A stretch of 64,000 nt of DNA from Reichenbachiella carrageenanivorans (GCF_025639805.1 NZ_CP106735.1:2172001-2236000), one strand, 5' to 3'; positions 1 through 9,411 are shown, numbered from the stretch's first letter. Notes: generated by a model not told the origin, from the letters alone. A program made the numbers and translations.

Positions 1-2
1 CC

Positions 3-1214
3 GAAGAGCCAACGGTGAGAAAACCATCTGCAAGTGAGCCATTTGCAGCGCTAGCGTTTAAAATCGCAACAGACCCATTTGTAGGTCGCTTGTGTTTTGC
101 TAGAGCATATTCTGGTACATTAGAGTCAGGTTCTTATGTGTGGAACACAAGAACAGATAAGAAAGAACGTATTTCTCGTATCTTCCAGATGCATGCTAAC
201 AAGCAGAATCAAATCGATCAATTCCATGCGGGTGATATTGCTGCTGTAGTTGGATTCAAAGACATTAAGACAGGAGATACACTTTGTGATGAAAAACACA
301 AAATTGTACTTGAGTCAATGGTCTTTCCTGATCCAGTAATTGGATACGCAATTGAGCCTAAAACTCAGGCAGATTCTGATAAGCTAGGTATGGCGATAGC
401 TAAGTTGGTAGAAGAAGATCCTACACTTGTAGTGAACACTGATCATGAAACTGGTCAGACGATCCTGCGAGGAATGGGAGAACTTCACTTGGACATCATC
501 ATCGATCGTTTGAAAAGAGAATTCAAAGTGGAAATCAACCAAGGAGCTCCTGAGGTAGCATATAAAGAGGCTATCCAGTCTTTGGTAGATCACAAAGAAG
601 TATACAAAAAGCAGTCAGGTGGTAAAGGTAAATTTGCTGATATCGTATTCGAACTATCTCCAGTAGACGAAGATTTCGAAAAGACTGGTTTGCAGTTTGA
701 TAATAAGATTGTAGGTGGAGTGATTCCAAAAGAATTTATTCCTGCGATTGAGAAAGGATTTGCTTCGGCTATGAATAATGGACCACTTGCTGGATATCCT
801 TTAGATAGCATGAAGGTGAAACTATATCACGGTTCATTCCATGATGTCGATTCAGATGCACTCTCGTTTGAGTTGGCAGCTAGAATGGGTTTCAAAGAAG
901 CAGCTAAGAAAGCTAATCCAGTATTGTTAGAGCCGATTATGGCTGTTGAAATAGTTACTCCAGATGAGTACACAGGTTCTGTGACTGGCGATATGAACAG
1001 ACGTAGAGGATTGATGAAAGGAATGGACGTGAAAGGAAATTCTCAAGTAGTGAAGGCTGATGTGCCATTGTCTGAGTTGTTTGGTTATATCACTGACCTT
1101 AGAACAATGACTTCAGGTAGAGCCACAGCTTCATTGACGTTCTCACATTATGATGCTGTTCCGAAGAACATTGCAGATGCAGTTATTAAAAAGGTAAAAG
1201 GAGAGTCCGTTTAA
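3..1214 (+). CDS. fusA: Elongation factor G, C-terminal part (5' end outside window)
   Basis: This is the C-terminal 400 or so residues of EF-G, the GTPase that drives ribosomal translocation. The frame is open to the window edge, so the GTG at 15 is an internal valine and not a start. The visible part begins at the start of domain II ([21 protein letters not shown]) and runs through domains III-V. Domain IV has the usual [16 protein letters not shown] stretch and domain V ends with [17 protein letters not shown]. The GTP-binding domain lies upstream. rpsJ follows after 12 bases, as in the normal str/S10 order, so the two are probably co-transcribed. The identification is secure. Confidence 0.97.
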   Translation, partial: EEPTVRKPSASEPFAALAFKIATDPFVGRLCFARAYSGTLESGSYVWNTRTDKKERISRIFQMHANKQNQIDQFHAGDIAAVVGFKDIKTGDTLCDEKHKIVLESMVFPDPVIGYAIEPKTQADSDKLGMAIAKLVEEDPTLVVNTDHETGQTILRGMGELHLDIIIDRLKREFKVEINQGAPEVAYKEAIQSLVDHKEVYKKQSGGKGKFADIVFELSPVDEDFEKTGLQFDNKIVGGVIPKEFIPAIEKGFASAMNNGPLAGYPLDSMKVKLYHGSFHDVDSDALSFELAARMGFKEAAKKANPVLLEPIMAVEIVTPDEYTGSVTGDMNRRRGLMKGMDVKGNSQVVKADVPLSELFGYITDLRTMTSGRATASLTFSHYDAVPKNIADAVIKKVKGESV

Positions 1215-1226
1215 ATCATATTGATT

Positions 1227-1532
1227 ATGAATCAGAAAATTAGAATTAAGCTAAAATCTTACGACCATAATTTGGTAGACAAGTCTTCTGAGAAGATCGT
1301 AAGAGCAGTAAAGTCTACTGGAGCTGTAGTAAGCGGACCAATTCCACTTCCTACCGTAAAAGAAAAATTTACTGTATTGAAGTCACCCCACGTAAACAAG
1401 AAAGCTCGTGAGCAGTTCCAGCTATGTACATACAAGAGATTGGTAGATATCTTCTCTAATAGTGCAAAGACTGTAGATGCTTTAATGAAACTTGAATTAC
1501 CAAGTGGAGTAGATGTAGAGATTAAAGTCTGA
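1227..1532 (+). CDS. rpsJ: 30S ribosomal protein S10
   Basis: S10 is a 30S head protein and also a transcription antitermination factor (NusE). The product is 101 residues, the usual length, and begins [20 protein letters not shown], the family N-terminus. A TTG two codons upstream (1221) is in frame, but ATG at 1227 matches the family start. The loop region GPIPLPT and the end SGVDVEIKV are typical. It follows fusA by 12 bases. A strong intrinsic terminator comes 21 bases after the stop, so here S10 is the last gene of the str operon and not the first gene of the S10 operon. Confidence 0.97.
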   Translation: MNQKIRIKLKSYDHNLVDKSSEKIVRAVKSTGAVVSGPIPLPTVKEKFTVLKSPHVNKKAREQFQLCTYKRLVDIFSNSAKTVDALMKLELPSGVDVEIKV

Positions 1533-1553
1533 TCTTAAGACTTTGAAAATATG

Positions 1554-1583
1554 AGAACCACGTGTGAGCGTGGTTCTTTTTTT
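1554..1583 (+). terminator. Intrinsic terminator after rpsJ
   Basis: A perfect 9-bp stem (AGAACCACG at 1554-1562, CGTGGTTCT at 1569-1577) with a 6-base loop is followed directly by a run of six further T. It separates fusA-rpsJ from the rplC promoter 40 bases downstream. Confidence 0.85.
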
Positions 1584-1621
1584 GTGCCTTACGGAATTGT
1601 TACTATTTTGTTTAGGAATTG

Positions 1622-1652
1622 TTTGACTGCAATTTAATATTTGCTATCTTTG
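1622..1652 (+). promoter_or_regulatory. Bacteroidota-type promoter of the rplC operon
   Basis: TTTG at 1622-1625, 19 bases, then TATCTTTG at 1645-1652 is an exact match to the Bacteroidota housekeeping consensus (TTTG, about 19 bases, TAnnTTTG). Predicted transcription starts at about 1656-1658, roughly 56 bases before rplC. This is probably the main promoter for rplC to rpsN and perhaps beyond. Confidence 0.85.
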
Positions 1653-1656
1653 CACT

Positions 1657-1683
1657 CCTTTTCCGAGTAAGTGGACGAAAAGG
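1657..1683 (+). promoter_or_regulatory. 5'-terminal hairpin in rplC leader
   Basis: CCTTTTC (1657-1663) pairs with GAAAAGG (1677-1683) around a 13-base loop. The stem begins at the predicted transcription start. It could protect the 5' end of the mRNA or be an autoregulatory site for a ribosomal protein (L3 or L4); the sequence does not say which. Confidence 0.5.
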
Positions 1684-1713
1684 CGATAATTATTAAAGAA
1701 ATTTAATACTGAA

Positions 1714-2346
1714 ATGTCAGGTATAATAGGAAAAAAAATTGGGATGACTAGCATCTTTGGTGCCGATGGACGAAATGTCGCATGCACATTGATTGAAGCT
1801 GGTCCTTGCGTGGTAACGCAAGTTAAGAACGAAGAGACTGACGGGTATACGGCAGTACAGCTCGGTTACGGCGAACGTAAAGAGAAGCGTACTACTAAAG
1901 CCTTGAAAGGTCATTTCGCGAAAGCGAAAACTACTCCTAAGCAGCACTTAATTGAGTTCAGGGATTTCCGAGTGGAGTTTGAAGGAGGTGTAGAATTGGG
2001 ACAGCAATTGAGCGTTGCAGATGTTTTCCAAGTAGAAGATTTTGTGGATGTAATAGCCACTTCAAAAGGTAAAGGTTTTCAAGGTGTAGTAAAGAGACAT
2101 GGCTTCGGCGGTGTAGGACAAGCTACTCACGGTCAGCACAACAGACTAAGAGCACCAGGATCTATTGGCGGAGCTTCATACCCTGCGAGAGTATTTAAGG
2201 GAATGAGAATGGCCGGCAGAACTGGTAATGACAGAGTCAAAGTGACTAACCTTCAAGTGTTGAAGATTATTCCTGAGAAGAATCTGATATTAGTAAGTGG
2301 TTCTGTACCAGGACCTAAAAATGGAACTGTAATTCTAGAGAAATAG
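1714..2346 (+). CDS. rplC: 50S ribosomal protein L3
   Basis: L3 is an early-assembling 23S rRNA-binding protein near the peptidyl transferase centre. The product is 210 residues, normal for the family, and starts [15 protein letters not shown]. The long central loop carries [15 protein letters not shown], followed by [31 protein letters not shown], which contains the residues that reach into the ribosome core. ATG at 1714 follows an AT-rich leader with no Shine-Dalgarno. It is the first gene after the promoter at 1622-1652, and rplD begins 2 bases after its stop. Confidence 0.98.
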   Translation: MSGIIGKKIGMTSIFGADGRNVACTLIEAGPCVVTQVKNEETDGYTAVQLGYGERKEKRTTKALKGHFAKAKTTPKQHLIEFRDFRVEFEGGVELGQQLSVADVFQVEDFVDVIATSKGKGFQGVVKRHGFGGVGQATHGQHNRLRAPGSIGGASYPARVFKGMRMAGRTGNDRVKVTNLQVLKIIPEKNLILVSGSVPGPKNGTVILEK

Positions 2347-2348
2347 TC

Positions 2349-2978
2349 ATGAAAGTATCCGTAGTAAATAAAAACGGTGAGGATACCGGGAGAAAAGTTG
2401 ATTTGGCTAAGGACGTTTTTGGCATTGAGCCAAACGATCATGCTATCTATTTAGATGTGAAGCAATTCTTAGCTAATCAGAGACAAGGTACTCACAAGTC
2501 GAAAGAAAGAGCAGAAATTGCTGGATCGACTAGGAAAATAAAGAAACAAAAAGGTACTGGTACCGCTCGTGCGGGAAGTATCAAATCGCCTTTGTTCAGA
2601 GGTGGAGGAAGAGTGTTTGGCCCAGAGCCAAGAGACTATTCTTTCAAGCTAAACAAGAAATTGAAAGCTTTGGCTAGAAAATCAGCATTGACTTATAAAG
2701 CAACTAACAAGAGCATTTCAGTTTTGGAAGATTTTAGCTTCGAAGCACCAAAGACTAAGGAATACAAAAACTTGTTGTCTAGCCTTGCATTGAATGGTAA
2801 GAAGACACTCCTAGTATTGGGAGAAGACAGCAAGAACATTGTGTTGTCGTCTAACAACCTTCAGAAAACCAAAGTAACTACTGCAGAGCAGATCAATACT
2901 TATGATCTACTAAACGCAGATAACTTGATACTTTGTGAAGGTTCAATTGAAAAGATTCAGAACTTATTAACTAAATAA
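2349..2978 (+). CDS. rplD: 50S ribosomal protein L4
   Basis: L4 (uL4) binds 23S rRNA with a globular domain and sends a long loop to the peptide exit tunnel. The product is 209 residues. The tunnel loop is recognisable as [28 protein letters not shown]. The C-terminal half is the Rossmann-like part. In E. coli L4 also represses its own operon; nothing here shows whether that holds. It lies 2 bases after rplC and 4 bases before rplW. Confidence 0.98.
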   Translation: MKVSVVNKNGEDTGRKVDLAKDVFGIEPNDHAIYLDVKQFLANQRQGTHKSKERAEIAGSTRKIKKQKGTGTARAGSIKSPLFRGGGRVFGPEPRDYSFKLNKKLKALARKSALTYKATNKSISVLEDFSFEAPKTKEYKNLLSSLALNGKKTLLVLGEDSKNIVLSSNNLQKTKVTTAEQINTYDLLNADNLILCEGSIEKIQNLLTK

Positions 2979-2982
2979 GAAG

Positions 2983-3270
2983 ATGAGTATACTAAGAAAA
3001 CCACTAGTTACCGAGAAAGTATCTGCGCTTAATGAAAGTGGAAAATATGGCTTTATAGTAGATAAAGATGCTAATAAAGTCGAAATCAAAAAGGCAGTAG
3101 AAAAAACTTACGGAGTAACGGTTGAGCGAGTAAACACAATGGTTTACCAAGGTAATGCAAAAACCAAGTACACTAAATCGAAAGTAGTTTCTGGAAGAAC
3201 TAATTCTTTTAAGAAAGCAATCGTGCAAGTGGCCGAAGGAGATATAATTGATTTTTACGGAGGAGTATAA
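2983..3270 (+). CDS. rplW: 50S ribosomal protein L23
   Basis: L23 (uL23) sits at the polypeptide exit and docks trigger factor and SRP. The product is 95 residues, usual size, and starts MSILRKPLVTEKVS. The conserved VEIKKAVEKTYGVTVERVNTM segment follows, then a basic loop (GNAKTKYTKSKVVSGRTNSFKKAIV). The start codon follows AATAAGAAG. It is between rplD and rplB in the standard order, with an 11-base gap to rplB. Confidence 0.97.
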   Translation: MSILRKPLVTEKVSALNESGKYGFIVDKDANKVEIKKAVEKTYGVTVERVNTMVYQGNAKTKYTKSKVVSGRTNSFKKAIVQVAEGDIIDFYGGV

Positions 3271-3281
3271 ATAGTTAGAAA

Positions 3282-4107
3282 ATGGCTGTAAGAAAATTAA
3301 AACCGATGACGCCGGGTACCAGATATAGGGTTGCACCTGTATTTGATGAGATCACTAGCTCTACTCCGGAAAAATCTTTGACCAAATCTGTTCATAGAAA
3401 CGGTGGACGTAACAATACTGGTAAAATGACTATCAGGAATGTAGGCGGAGGTCACAAGAGAAAATATAGAGAAATAGACTTCAAGAGAGAAAAGTTTGGA
3501 ATACCAGCTACTGTGAAGACTATTGAGTATGATCCGATGAGAACAGCAAGAATTGCCTTGGTGTTTTATGCAGACGGAGAAAAAAGATACATCATCGCTC
3601 CAGCTGGAGTGAAAGTTGGAGATACATTGTTGTCAGGCCCTGGTATTGCGCCAGAGGTAGGTAATACTTTGTTGTTGTCTGAGATTCCTTTAGGTACCAT
3701 CATCCACAACGTGGAAGTTGAAGCCTGGTAAAGGAGCTGCAATGGCGAGAAGCGCTGGCGCTTATGTCCAATTGATGGCAAGAGATGGTAAATATGCAAC
3801 AGTGAAATTGCCATCTGGAGAAATGAGATTGGTGCTTGTTACTTGTTTAGCTACTATCGGAACCGTGTCTAATGCTGATCACATGAATGTGAGATTAGGT
3901 AAAGCAGGTCGAAATAGATGGTTGGGAAGAAGACCTAGAGTAAGAGGTGTAGCAATGAACCCTGTCGATCACCCAATGGGTGGTGGTGAAGGTAAGTCAT
4001 CAGGAGGTCATCCAAGATCTCGTAATGGCATTTTTGCTAAAGGTCAAAAGACCAGAGCACCTAAGAAATATTCTAACAAGTTGATCATTGGTAAAAAGAA
4101 GAAATAA
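3282..4107 (+). pseudogene. rplB: 50S ribosomal protein L2, interrupted by a +1 frameshift
   Basis: L2 is universal and needed for subunit association and peptidyl transfer. Residues 1-145 read in one frame from ATG 3282 ([16 protein letters not shown] ... GTIIHNVE), then run off as VEAW and stop at TAA 3729-3731. The rest continues in the +1 frame from TTG 3718 ([14 protein letters not shown] ... [11 protein letters not shown]) to 4107. Removing one base at about 3717 restores NVE-LKPGKGA and a normal 274-residue protein. Both halves are well conserved, including the [11 protein letters not shown] loop. L2 is essential and all neighbours are intact, so an assembly or sequencing insertion is the simplest explanation. 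A real mutation or recoding cannot be excluded. Confidence 0.93.
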
Positions 4108-4110
4108 GCA

Positions 4111-4386
4111 ATGGGAAGATCTTTAAAAAAAGGACCTTATATAGATTTCAGACTTGACAATAAAGTCGTAGCCATGAATGATTCAGGCAAGAAATCAGTG
4201 ATCAAAACTTGGTCAAGAAGGTCGATGATATCTCCGGATTTCGTAGGACATACATTTGCAGTGCACAACGGAAATAAGTTTATCCCTGTGTTTGTAACTG
4301 AAAACATGGTTGGCCACAAGCTTGGCGAATTTTCTCCTACGAGAAATTTCAGAGGTCATATTAACAAAAAAGACAAAAGAAAATAA
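4111..4386 (+). CDS. rpsS: 30S ribosomal protein S19
   Basis: S19 lies in the 30S head next to S13 and contacts the A-site region. The product is 91 residues and begins [40 protein letters not shown] and [15 protein letters not shown] are the family signatures. The gene starts 3 bases after the end of rplB, so translation is probably coupled; this also argues that the rplB reading frame is normally read through to 4107. Confidence 0.98.
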   Translation: MGRSLKKGPYIDFRLDNKVVAMNDSGKKSVIKTWSRRSMISPDFVGHTFAVHNGNKFIPVFVTENMVGHKLGEFSPTRNFRGHINKKDKRK

Positions 4387-4397
4387 TTAGCTGAACT

Positions 4398-4784
4398 ATG
4401 GAAGCTGTAGCAAAACTAAAAAACGTACCTACCTCTCCTCGTAAGATGAGATTGGTTGCTGATTTGGTAAGAGGCCAAAGAGTAAACCATGCGTTAAACG
4501 TATTAAAGTTTGAGGCAAAGCAAGGTGCTGCTAGACTAGATAAATTACTATTATCTGCCATCTCTAACTGGGAAGCTAAAAACGAAGATGCCAAGCTTGA
4601 AGAAGCGGATCTATACGTGAAAGAAATTTTTGTAGATAGTGCAAGAATTTTGAAAAGGCTGAGACCTGCTCCGCAAGGACGAGCACACAGAATTAGAAAG
4701 AGATCTAATCATGTGACATTGGTTGTGGATAGTCACAACGCAGAGAGCGCAGAAAAGAATACTGAAACTTCAGAAAACAAATAA
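4398..4784 (+). CDS. rplV: 50S ribosomal protein L22
   Basis: L22 lines the exit tunnel through a long beta hairpin. The product is 128 residues, about 15 longer than E. coli L22, because of an acidic, polar C-terminal tail ([18 protein letters not shown]). The core is canonical: [18 protein letters not shown] near the start and the hairpin [25 protein letters not shown] near residues 83-108. It lies 11 bases after rpsS and 2 before rpsC. Confidence 0.97.
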   Translation: MEAVAKLKNVPTSPRKMRLVADLVRGQRVNHALNVLKFEAKQGAARLDKLLLSAISNWEAKNEDAKLEEADLYVKEIFVDSARILKRLRPAPQGRAHRIRKRSNHVTLVVDSHNAESAEKNTETSENK

Positions 4785-4786
4785 CA

Positions 4787-5521
4787 ATGGGACAGAAGGT
4801 AAACCCTACAGGACTAAGATTAGGAATTGTTAAAGGTTGGGATTCCAACTGGTACGGTGGCAAGACGTTTCCTGACAAATTGGTGGAAGACACCAAAATC
4901 AGAAAGTATATCAAAGCCAGAATTCCTAAAGGAGGTATTTCTAAAATTGTTGTAGAAAGAACGATTAAAAGAATCACTTTGACCATTCACACAGCAAGAC
5001 CAGGTGTGGTAATTGGAAAAGGAGGATCTGAAGTTGATAAAATCAAAGAAGAACTGAAAGCATTTACTGGAAAGGATTTGCAGATCAATATCTTCGAGAT
5101 CAAAAGACCTGAATTAGATGCTGCATTAGTGGGTGAGTCTATTGCTCAGCAGTTGAAAGCCAGAATCTCTTACAGACGAGCGATGAAGCAAGCGATTGCC
5201 TCTACTATGCGAGTAGGAGCAGAAGGAATCAAAATCAAAGTAGCTGGCCGACTAGGTGGTGCTGAGATGGCGAGAACTGAGCAGTATAAGGAAGGTAGAA
5301 TTCCATTGCACACTTTGCGAGCTGATATTGATTATGCGATTTCTGAAGCGCATACTATCTATGGTAAGATCGGAATCAAAGTTTGGATTTTCAAAGGCGA
5401 AGTTTATGGAAAGAGAGATCTTTCTCCTAACATCGGCATGAGCAACCAAGGAACTGGTGGCGGTGGTAACCGTGGGCCAAGAGGTGGGAACGAAGGTCCT
5501 AGAAGAAAAAGAAGACAATAA
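4787..5521 (+). CDS. rpsC: 30S ribosomal protein S3
   Basis: S3 forms part of the mRNA entry channel and has helicase activity with S4 and S5. The product is 244 residues. It opens [14 protein letters not shown], carries the type II KH domain with GKGG near residue 76, and has the C-terminal S3 domain with [11 protein letters not shown] near residue 155. A glycine/arginine-rich tail ([21 protein letters not shown]) extends the end. It is 2 bases after rplV and 33 before rplP. Confidence 0.98.
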   Translation: MGQKVNPTGLRLGIVKGWDSNWYGGKTFPDKLVEDTKIRKYIKARIPKGGISKIVVERTIKRITLTIHTARPGVVIGKGGSEVDKIKEELKAFTGKDLQINIFEIKRPELDAALVGESIAQQLKARISYRRAMKQAIASTMRVGAEGIKIKVAGRLGGAEMARTEQYKEGRIPLHTLRADIDYAISEAHTIYGKIGIKVWIFKGEVYGKRDLSPNIGMSNQGTGGGGNRGPRGGNEGPRRKRRQ

Positions 5522-5554
5522 TCCCTCAGTTTAGAGGTACAAAATATTTAAGAG

Positions 5555-5980
5555 ATGTTACAACCGAAAAGAACGAAGTTCAGGAAAAAACAAAAGGGTA
5601 GAGTAAAAGGACTTGCTCAGCGAGGACACACTTTAGCCTTCGGTACTTTTGGAATTAAGTCCCTAGAGCCAGGTTGGATTACTAGTCGTCAAATTGAGGC
5701 TGCCAGGATTGCCATGACCAGAGCTATGAAAAGGGAAGGTCAAGTTTGGATTAGAATATTTCCAGACAAGCCAGTGACTAAAAAGCCTGCTGAAGTAAGA
5801 ATGGGTAAAGGTAAGGGTGCGCCAGAATATTGGGTAGCAGTCGTAAGACCTGGGACTATTTTGTTTGAAGCAGCTGGTGTGAGTAGAGAAGTGGCTCAGG
5901 AAGCTTTGAGGTTAGCGCAGCAAAAGTTGCCTAATAGAACAAAGTTCGTTGTTAGAAGAGATTTTCAAGCACAAGGGTAA
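5555..5980 (+). CDS. rplP: 50S ribosomal protein L16
   Basis: L16 (uL16) sits by the A-site tRNA elbow and is a late assembly protein. The product is 141 residues and begins [16 protein letters not shown]. The central [20 protein letters not shown] and [15 protein letters not shown] motifs are conserved, as is the RMGKGKG loop. The order rpsC-rplP-rpmC is standard. A 33-base AT-rich spacer without a Shine-Dalgarno lies upstream. Confidence 0.98.
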   Translation: MLQPKRTKFRKKQKGRVKGLAQRGHTLAFGTFGIKSLEPGWITSRQIEAARIAMTRAMKREGQVWIRIFPDKPVTKKPAEVRMGKGKGAPEYWVAVVRPGTILFEAAGVSREVAQEALRLAQQKLPNRTKFVVRRDFQAQG

Positions 5981-6001
5981 CCCCTTTAAATACAGGAAAT
6001 T

Positions 6002-6199
6002 ATGAATAATTCTGAAATCAAAGGCTTATCGCTTGATGAATTGAAAAGCAAGCTGACAGCTGAGAAAGAAAGTTTTGCAAAATTGAAATTTGCACACGCT
6101 ATCACGCCGATCGAAAATCCAATGAGATTGAGAGAAGCTAAGAAATTGGTAGCAAGGTTAAACACTGAAATCAGGGCTAAACAAATCGCCCAACAATAA
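6002..6199 (+). CDS. rpmC: 50S ribosomal protein L29
   Basis: L29 is a small helical protein near the exit tunnel that helps dock SRP and trigger factor. The product is 65 residues, as expected: MNNSEIKGLSLDELKSKLTAEKES, then a basic helix with ENPMRLREAKKLVARLNTEIRAK. It is 21 bases after rplP and 11 before rpsQ, in the standard order. Confidence 0.96.
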   Translation: MNNSEIKGLSLDELKSKLTAEKESFAKLKFAHAITPIENPMRLREAKKLVARLNTEIRAKQIAQQ

Positions 6200-6210
6200 G
6201 TTAGTTCGAG

Positions 6211-6468
6211 ATGGAAGCCAGAAATTTAAGAAAAGAGCGTGTCGGAAAAGTGGTTAGTGACAAAATGTCAAAAACAATCACTGTAGAGGTATTACGTAAA
6301 GTAAAGCACCCGATGTACGGAAAATTCATGATCAAGACAAAGAAATTTGCTGCTCATGATGAGAATAATGATTGCGGTATCGGTGATACAGTAAAAATCA
6401 TGGAAACAAGACCTTTGTCTAAGAACAAAAGGTGGAGATTGGTTGAAATAATTGAAAGAGCTAAATAA
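6211..6468 (+). CDS. rpsQ: 30S ribosomal protein S17
   Basis: S17 is an OB-fold protein that binds 16S rRNA early in assembly. The product is 85 residues: [22 protein letters not shown], then [19 protein letters not shown] and [17 protein letters not shown], all family signatures. It is 11 bases after rpmC and 3 bases before rplN. Confidence 0.97.
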   Translation: MEARNLRKERVGKVVSDKMSKTITVEVLRKVKHPMYGKFMIKTKKFAAHDENNDCGIGDTVKIMETRPLSKNKRWRLVEIIERAK

Positions 6469-6471
6469 GAG

Positions 6472-6840
6472 ATGGTACAACAAGAATCAAGACTTAGTGT
6501 AGCGGACAACAGTGGTGCAAAAGAAGTGCTATGTATCCGCGTATTAGGAGGAACTGGCAAGAGATATGCTTCTGTTGGTGACAAAATTGTTGTAACTGTA
6601 AAATCAGCGATTTCATCTAGTAACCTGAAAAAGGGTACTGTTTCGAAAGCAGTTGTTGTTAGAACAAAGAAAGAAGTAAGACGGAAAGACGGTTCGTATA
6701 TCAGGTTCGAAGATAATGCAGCAGTGTTGTTGTCTGAGAATGGTGAGCCAAGAGGAACTCGTATCTTCGGCCCTGTAGCTAGAGAACTGAGAGAAAAGCA
6801 GTTCATGAAAATTGTTTCGTTGGCTCCAGAGGTGCTGTAA
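6472..6840 (+). CDS. rplN: 50S ribosomal protein L14
   Basis: L14 (uL14) forms intersubunit bridges and is the docking site for RsfS. The product is 122 residues, exactly the usual length: [27 protein letters not shown], then the conserved [32 protein letters not shown] end. It lies 3 bases after rpsQ and 30 before rplX. Confidence 0.98.
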   Translation: MVQQESRLSVADNSGAKEVLCIRVLGGTGKRYASVGDKIVVTVKSAISSSNLKKGTVSKAVVVRTKKEVRRKDGSYIRFEDNAAVLLSENGEPRGTRIFGPVARELREKQFMKIVSLAPEVL

Positions 6841-6870
6841 TTTTATCATAGCGTAGAAAAAGATTAGATC

Positions 6871-7194
6871 ATGAAATTTCACATCAAAAAAGGAGATACC
6901 GTAAAAGTACTTTCAGGAAACTCGAAAGGAAAAACCGGAGCGGTACTTGAGATATTTCCAAGTAAATACAGAGCGATCGTAGAAGGATTGAATATGGTGA
7001 CTAAGCACACCAAGCCATCTGCAGAGAGCCCTGAGGGAGGTATCAAAAAAGTTGAGGCTTCTATCCATATGAGCAATTTGATGCTCGTTGATGCTGCGAC
7101 TGGCGAAGCTACTAGAGTAGGACGTAAGCTAGACGAAAACGGCAAATTGCAAAGATTTTCAAAGAAAACAGGGGAGGTAATCAATAATGGCTAA
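6871..7194 (+). CDS. rplX: 50S ribosomal protein L24
   Basis: L24 is an assembly initiator of the large subunit with a KOW motif. The product is 107 residues: [23 protein letters not shown] is the KOW segment, followed by [13 protein letters not shown] and the zinc-free C-terminal part. It overlaps rplE by 8 bases, so translation of the two is likely coupled. Confidence 0.97.
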   Translation: MKFHIKKGDTVKVLSGNSKGKTGAVLEIFPSKYRAIVEGLNMVTKHTKPSAESPEGGIKKVEASIHMSNLMLVDAATGEATRVGRKLDENGKLQRFSKKTGEVINNG

Positions 7195-7744
7195 TCCAAG
7201 ATTAAAAGATATTTACGAGAAGGACGTAGTGCCTGCTCTAAAAGAAAAATTTCAGTACAAATCTGTAATGATGGTACCAAGACTAGAGAAGATTTCTGTC
7301 AACAAAGGTATTGGAGCAGCTGTATCGGACAAGAAATTGGTAGATGCTGGAGTTGACGAATTGACTCAGATCACTGGACAGAAAGCAGTACCAACATTGG
7401 CAAAGACTTCTATCTCTAACTTTAAGTTGAGAGAAGGAATGCCAATCGGAGCTAGAGTAACATTGAGAGGAGACAAGATGTACGAATTCTTAGATCGTTT
7501 AATGACTGTAGCGCTTCCTAGAGTTAGAGATTTTAGAGGGATCAAAGACAAAGGTTTTGATGGACGTGGAAATTACACTTTAGGTGTGAAGGAGCAAATC
7601 ATCTTCCCTGAGATCAGTATCGATAAGATCAATAAGATTTCTGGAATGGACATCACATTTGTGACTACTGCTCAGACTGACGAAGAAAGTTATGAACTAC
7701 TCAAGGCGTTTGGAATGCCTTTCGTAAAGAAAAATAATAATTGA
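7187..7744 (+). CDS. rplE: 50S ribosomal protein L5
   Basis: L5 is the 5S rRNA-binding protein of the central protuberance and touches the P-site tRNA. The product is 185 residues. [37 protein letters not shown] and [16 protein letters not shown] are family signatures in the expected order. The ATG lies inside the last codons of rplX. rpsN begins 1 base after its stop. Confidence 0.98.
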   Translation: MANPRLKDIYEKDVVPALKEKFQYKSVMMVPRLEKISVNKGIGAAVSDKKLVDAGVDELTQITGQKAVPTLAKTSISNFKLREGMPIGARVTLRGDKMYEFLDRLMTVALPRVRDFRGIKDKGFDGRGNYTLGVKEQIIFPEISIDKINKISGMDITFVTTAQTDEESYELLKAFGMPFVKKNNN

Positions 7745-7745
7745 T

Positions 7746-8015
7746 ATGGCAAGAGAAGCAATAAAAGCCAGAGAAAGAAAAAGAGAAAGATTGGTAGCTA
7801 AGTATGCCACTAAGAGAGCTGAATTAAAAGCTGCTGGTGACTACGAAGGTCTAGACAAACTTCCTCGAAACTCTTCTAAAGTTAGACTTCACAACAGATG
7901 TAAGTTGACTGGAAGGCCCAAAGGTTACATGAGAAAATTTGGAATTTCTAGAGTTACATTCAGAGAAATGGCTAGCGATGGAAAGATTCCAGGCGTGACT
8001 AAGTCAAGCTGGTAA
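7746..8015 (+). CDS. rpsN: 30S ribosomal protein S14 (zinc-free form)
   Basis: S14 is a 30S head protein. The product is 89 residues: [17 protein letters not shown] at the start and [27 protein letters not shown] at the end. The CxxC...CxxC zinc ribbon of the short form is missing; only one cysteine (HNRCKLTG) is present, so this is the C-minus type. It starts 1 base after rplE. The next gene has its own promoter, so rpsN may end a transcription unit, although no terminator is visible. Confidence 0.97.
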   Translation: MAREAIKARERKRERLVAKYATKRAELKAAGDYEGLDKLPRNSSKVRLHNRCKLTGRPKGYMRKFGISRVTFREMASDGKIPGVTKSSW

Positions 8016-8023
8016 AAAGAGTT

Positions 8024-8053
8024 TTTGAAAATATAAAATATTAACTAACTTTG
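8024..8053 (+). promoter_or_regulatory. Bacteroidota-type promoter of rpsH
   Basis: TTTG at 8024-8027, 18 bases, then TAACTTTG at 8046-8053 closely matches the Bacteroidota consensus. It lies in the 75-base gap between rpsN and rpsH, the largest gap in this part of the operon, and should start a transcript at about 8057-8059 that covers the spc-alpha part. Confidence 0.8.
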
Positions 8054-8055
8054 CA

Positions 8056-8075
8056 CCCCCGTAAAGAAATGGGGG
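8056..8075 (+). promoter_or_regulatory. 5'-terminal hairpin in rpsH leader
   Basis: CCCCC (8056-8060) pairs with GGGGG (8071-8075) around a 10-base loop, starting 3 bases after the -7 box. It has the same position as the hairpin in the rplC leader. It may be a 5'-end stabiliser or an S8-type autoregulatory element. Confidence 0.5.
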
Positions 8076-8090
8076 AAAAAGTATACTGTA

Positions 8091-8486
8091 ATGACAGATC
8101 CGATAGCAGATTATTTAACAAGATTGAGGAATGCCATCAAGGCAAATCATCGAATCGTAGAAGTGCCTGCCTCTAACATGAAGAAGGAGTTGACTAAGGT
8201 ACTGAAAGACAAAGGGTTCATCAAGAATTTTAAATTCGATGAGGATGGTGTCCAGGGGAAAATCAGAATTGCATTGAAATACAATCCAGAGACGAAGGAG
8301 TCTGCGATTGTAAAATTAGAGCGGGTGAGTAAGCCAGGTCTAAGGAAATACGCAAAGTCTGACGCATTACCCAGGGTATTGAACGGTCTAGGAGTAGCTA
8401 TATTATCTACATCCAAAGGCGTTATTACTGACAAAGAAGCCAGACAGCACAATGTGGGCGGCGAAGTATTGTGTTACGTTTATTAA
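8091..8486 (+). CDS. rpsH: 30S ribosomal protein S8
   Basis: S8 binds the central domain of 16S rRNA and in E. coli represses the spc operon. The product is 131 residues: [20 protein letters not shown], a middle part with [12 protein letters not shown], and the conserved end [27 protein letters not shown]. It is the first gene after the promoter at 8024-8053, with a leader of about 33 bases. rplF follows after 10 bases. Confidence 0.98.
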   Translation: MTDPIADYLTRLRNAIKANHRIVEVPASNMKKELTKVLKDKGFIKNFKFDEDGVQGKIRIALKYNPETKESAIVKLERVSKPGLRKYAKSDALPRVLNGLGVAILSTSKGVITDKEARQHNVGGEVLCYVY

Positions 8487-8496
8487 TTAGAATAAA

Positions 8497-9048
8497 ATGT
8501 CAAGAATAGGAAAAAAGCCCATTGCTATACCATCAGGCGTTGAAGTAACTATCAACGGTGGATCGGTAACAGTAAAAGGAGCAAAAGGAACATTGGCTAG
8601 AGAAATCGATTCAGATTTTAAACTTGCTATCGAGGATGGTGTACTGACCGTACAGAGACCAACTGAACAAAAAAGACATAAAGCGCTTCACGGCTTGTAC
8701 CGTTCTTTGTTGAACAACATGGTAGAAGGCGTGAGTGATGGATTTAAGAAGCAATTGGAACTTGTAGGTGTAGGTTATAAAGCTGCTATGCAAGGTCAAA
8801 TTCTTGAATTGAATCTAGGGTATTCACACAACATCTTTATGGAGATTCCTAAAGAGGTAAGTGTAAGTGCTGAAACACAAAAAGGTAAAAACCCAATCGT
8901 ATCATTGGAGTCTGCGGACAAAGAATTGATAGGAGAGGTTTGTGCTAAAATCAGATCGCTACGTAAAGTAGAACCTTACAAAGGAAAAGGTATCAGATTT
9001 GTTGGTGAAATTATTAGAAGAAAAGCTGGTAAAACTGCTGCTAAATAA
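8497..9048 (+). CDS. rplF: 50S ribosomal protein L6
   Basis: L6 sits near the sarcin-ricin loop and helps factor binding. The product is 183 residues with the two L6 repeats: MSRIGKKPIAIPSGVEV opens the first, and VEPYKGKGIRFVGEIIRRKAGKTA closes the second. It lies 10 bases after rpsH and 8 before rplR. Confidence 0.98.
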   Translation: MSRIGKKPIAIPSGVEVTINGGSVTVKGAKGTLAREIDSDFKLAIEDGVLTVQRPTEQKRHKALHGLYRSLLNNMVEGVSDGFKKQLELVGVGYKAAMQGQILELNLGYSHNIFMEIPKEVSVSAETQKGKNPIVSLESADKELIGEVCAKIRSLRKVEPYKGKGIRFVGEIIRRKAGKTAAK

Positions 9049-9056
9049 TAAGAGAC

Positions 9057-9404
9057 ATGGCAATTACTAAAGAACAAAGAAGGCTAAGAATAAGAAGAGG
9101 TATCAGAAATAAGATTACTGGTACAGCCGAAAGACCAAGATTGTCTGTCTTTAAAAGCAACAAGTGCATATACGTTCAATTGATTGATGATGTAAACGGT
9201 CATACTTTGACGGCTACTTCATCTGCTGAAATCGGAAAGGCCAATGCTAATATTGAAATTTCTAAAGAAGTAGGCAAGAAGTTGGCTGAAAAGGCGGCAA
9301 GTAGTGGCGTCTCTTCTGTTGTATTTGATAGAGGTGGATACCCATATCATGGAAAAGTTAAAGCTTTAGCTGATGGTGCTAGAGAAGGAGGCCTTAAATT
9401 TTAA
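9057..9404 (+). CDS. rplR: 50S ribosomal protein L18
   Basis: L18 binds 5S rRNA in the central protuberance. The product is 115 residues: RRLRIRRGIRNKITGTAERPRLSVFKSNKCIYVQLIDD, and the end SSVVFDRGGYPYHGKVKALADGAREGGLKF is the family signature. It is 8 bases after rplF and 7 before rpsE. Confidence 0.97.
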   Translation: MAITKEQRRLRIRRGIRNKITGTAERPRLSVFKSNKCIYVQLIDDVNGHTLTATSSAEIGKANANIEISKEVGKKLAEKAASSGVSSVVFDRGGYPYHGKVKALADGAREGGLKF

Positions 9405-9411
9405 TTGAGTT

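Noticed and set aside
3726..3735. Programmed frameshift at the rplB frame-0 stop TGG TAA
   Set aside because: It would give VEAW in place of the conserved LKPG, and TGG to GGT slippage is not favoured by codon-anticodon pairing.
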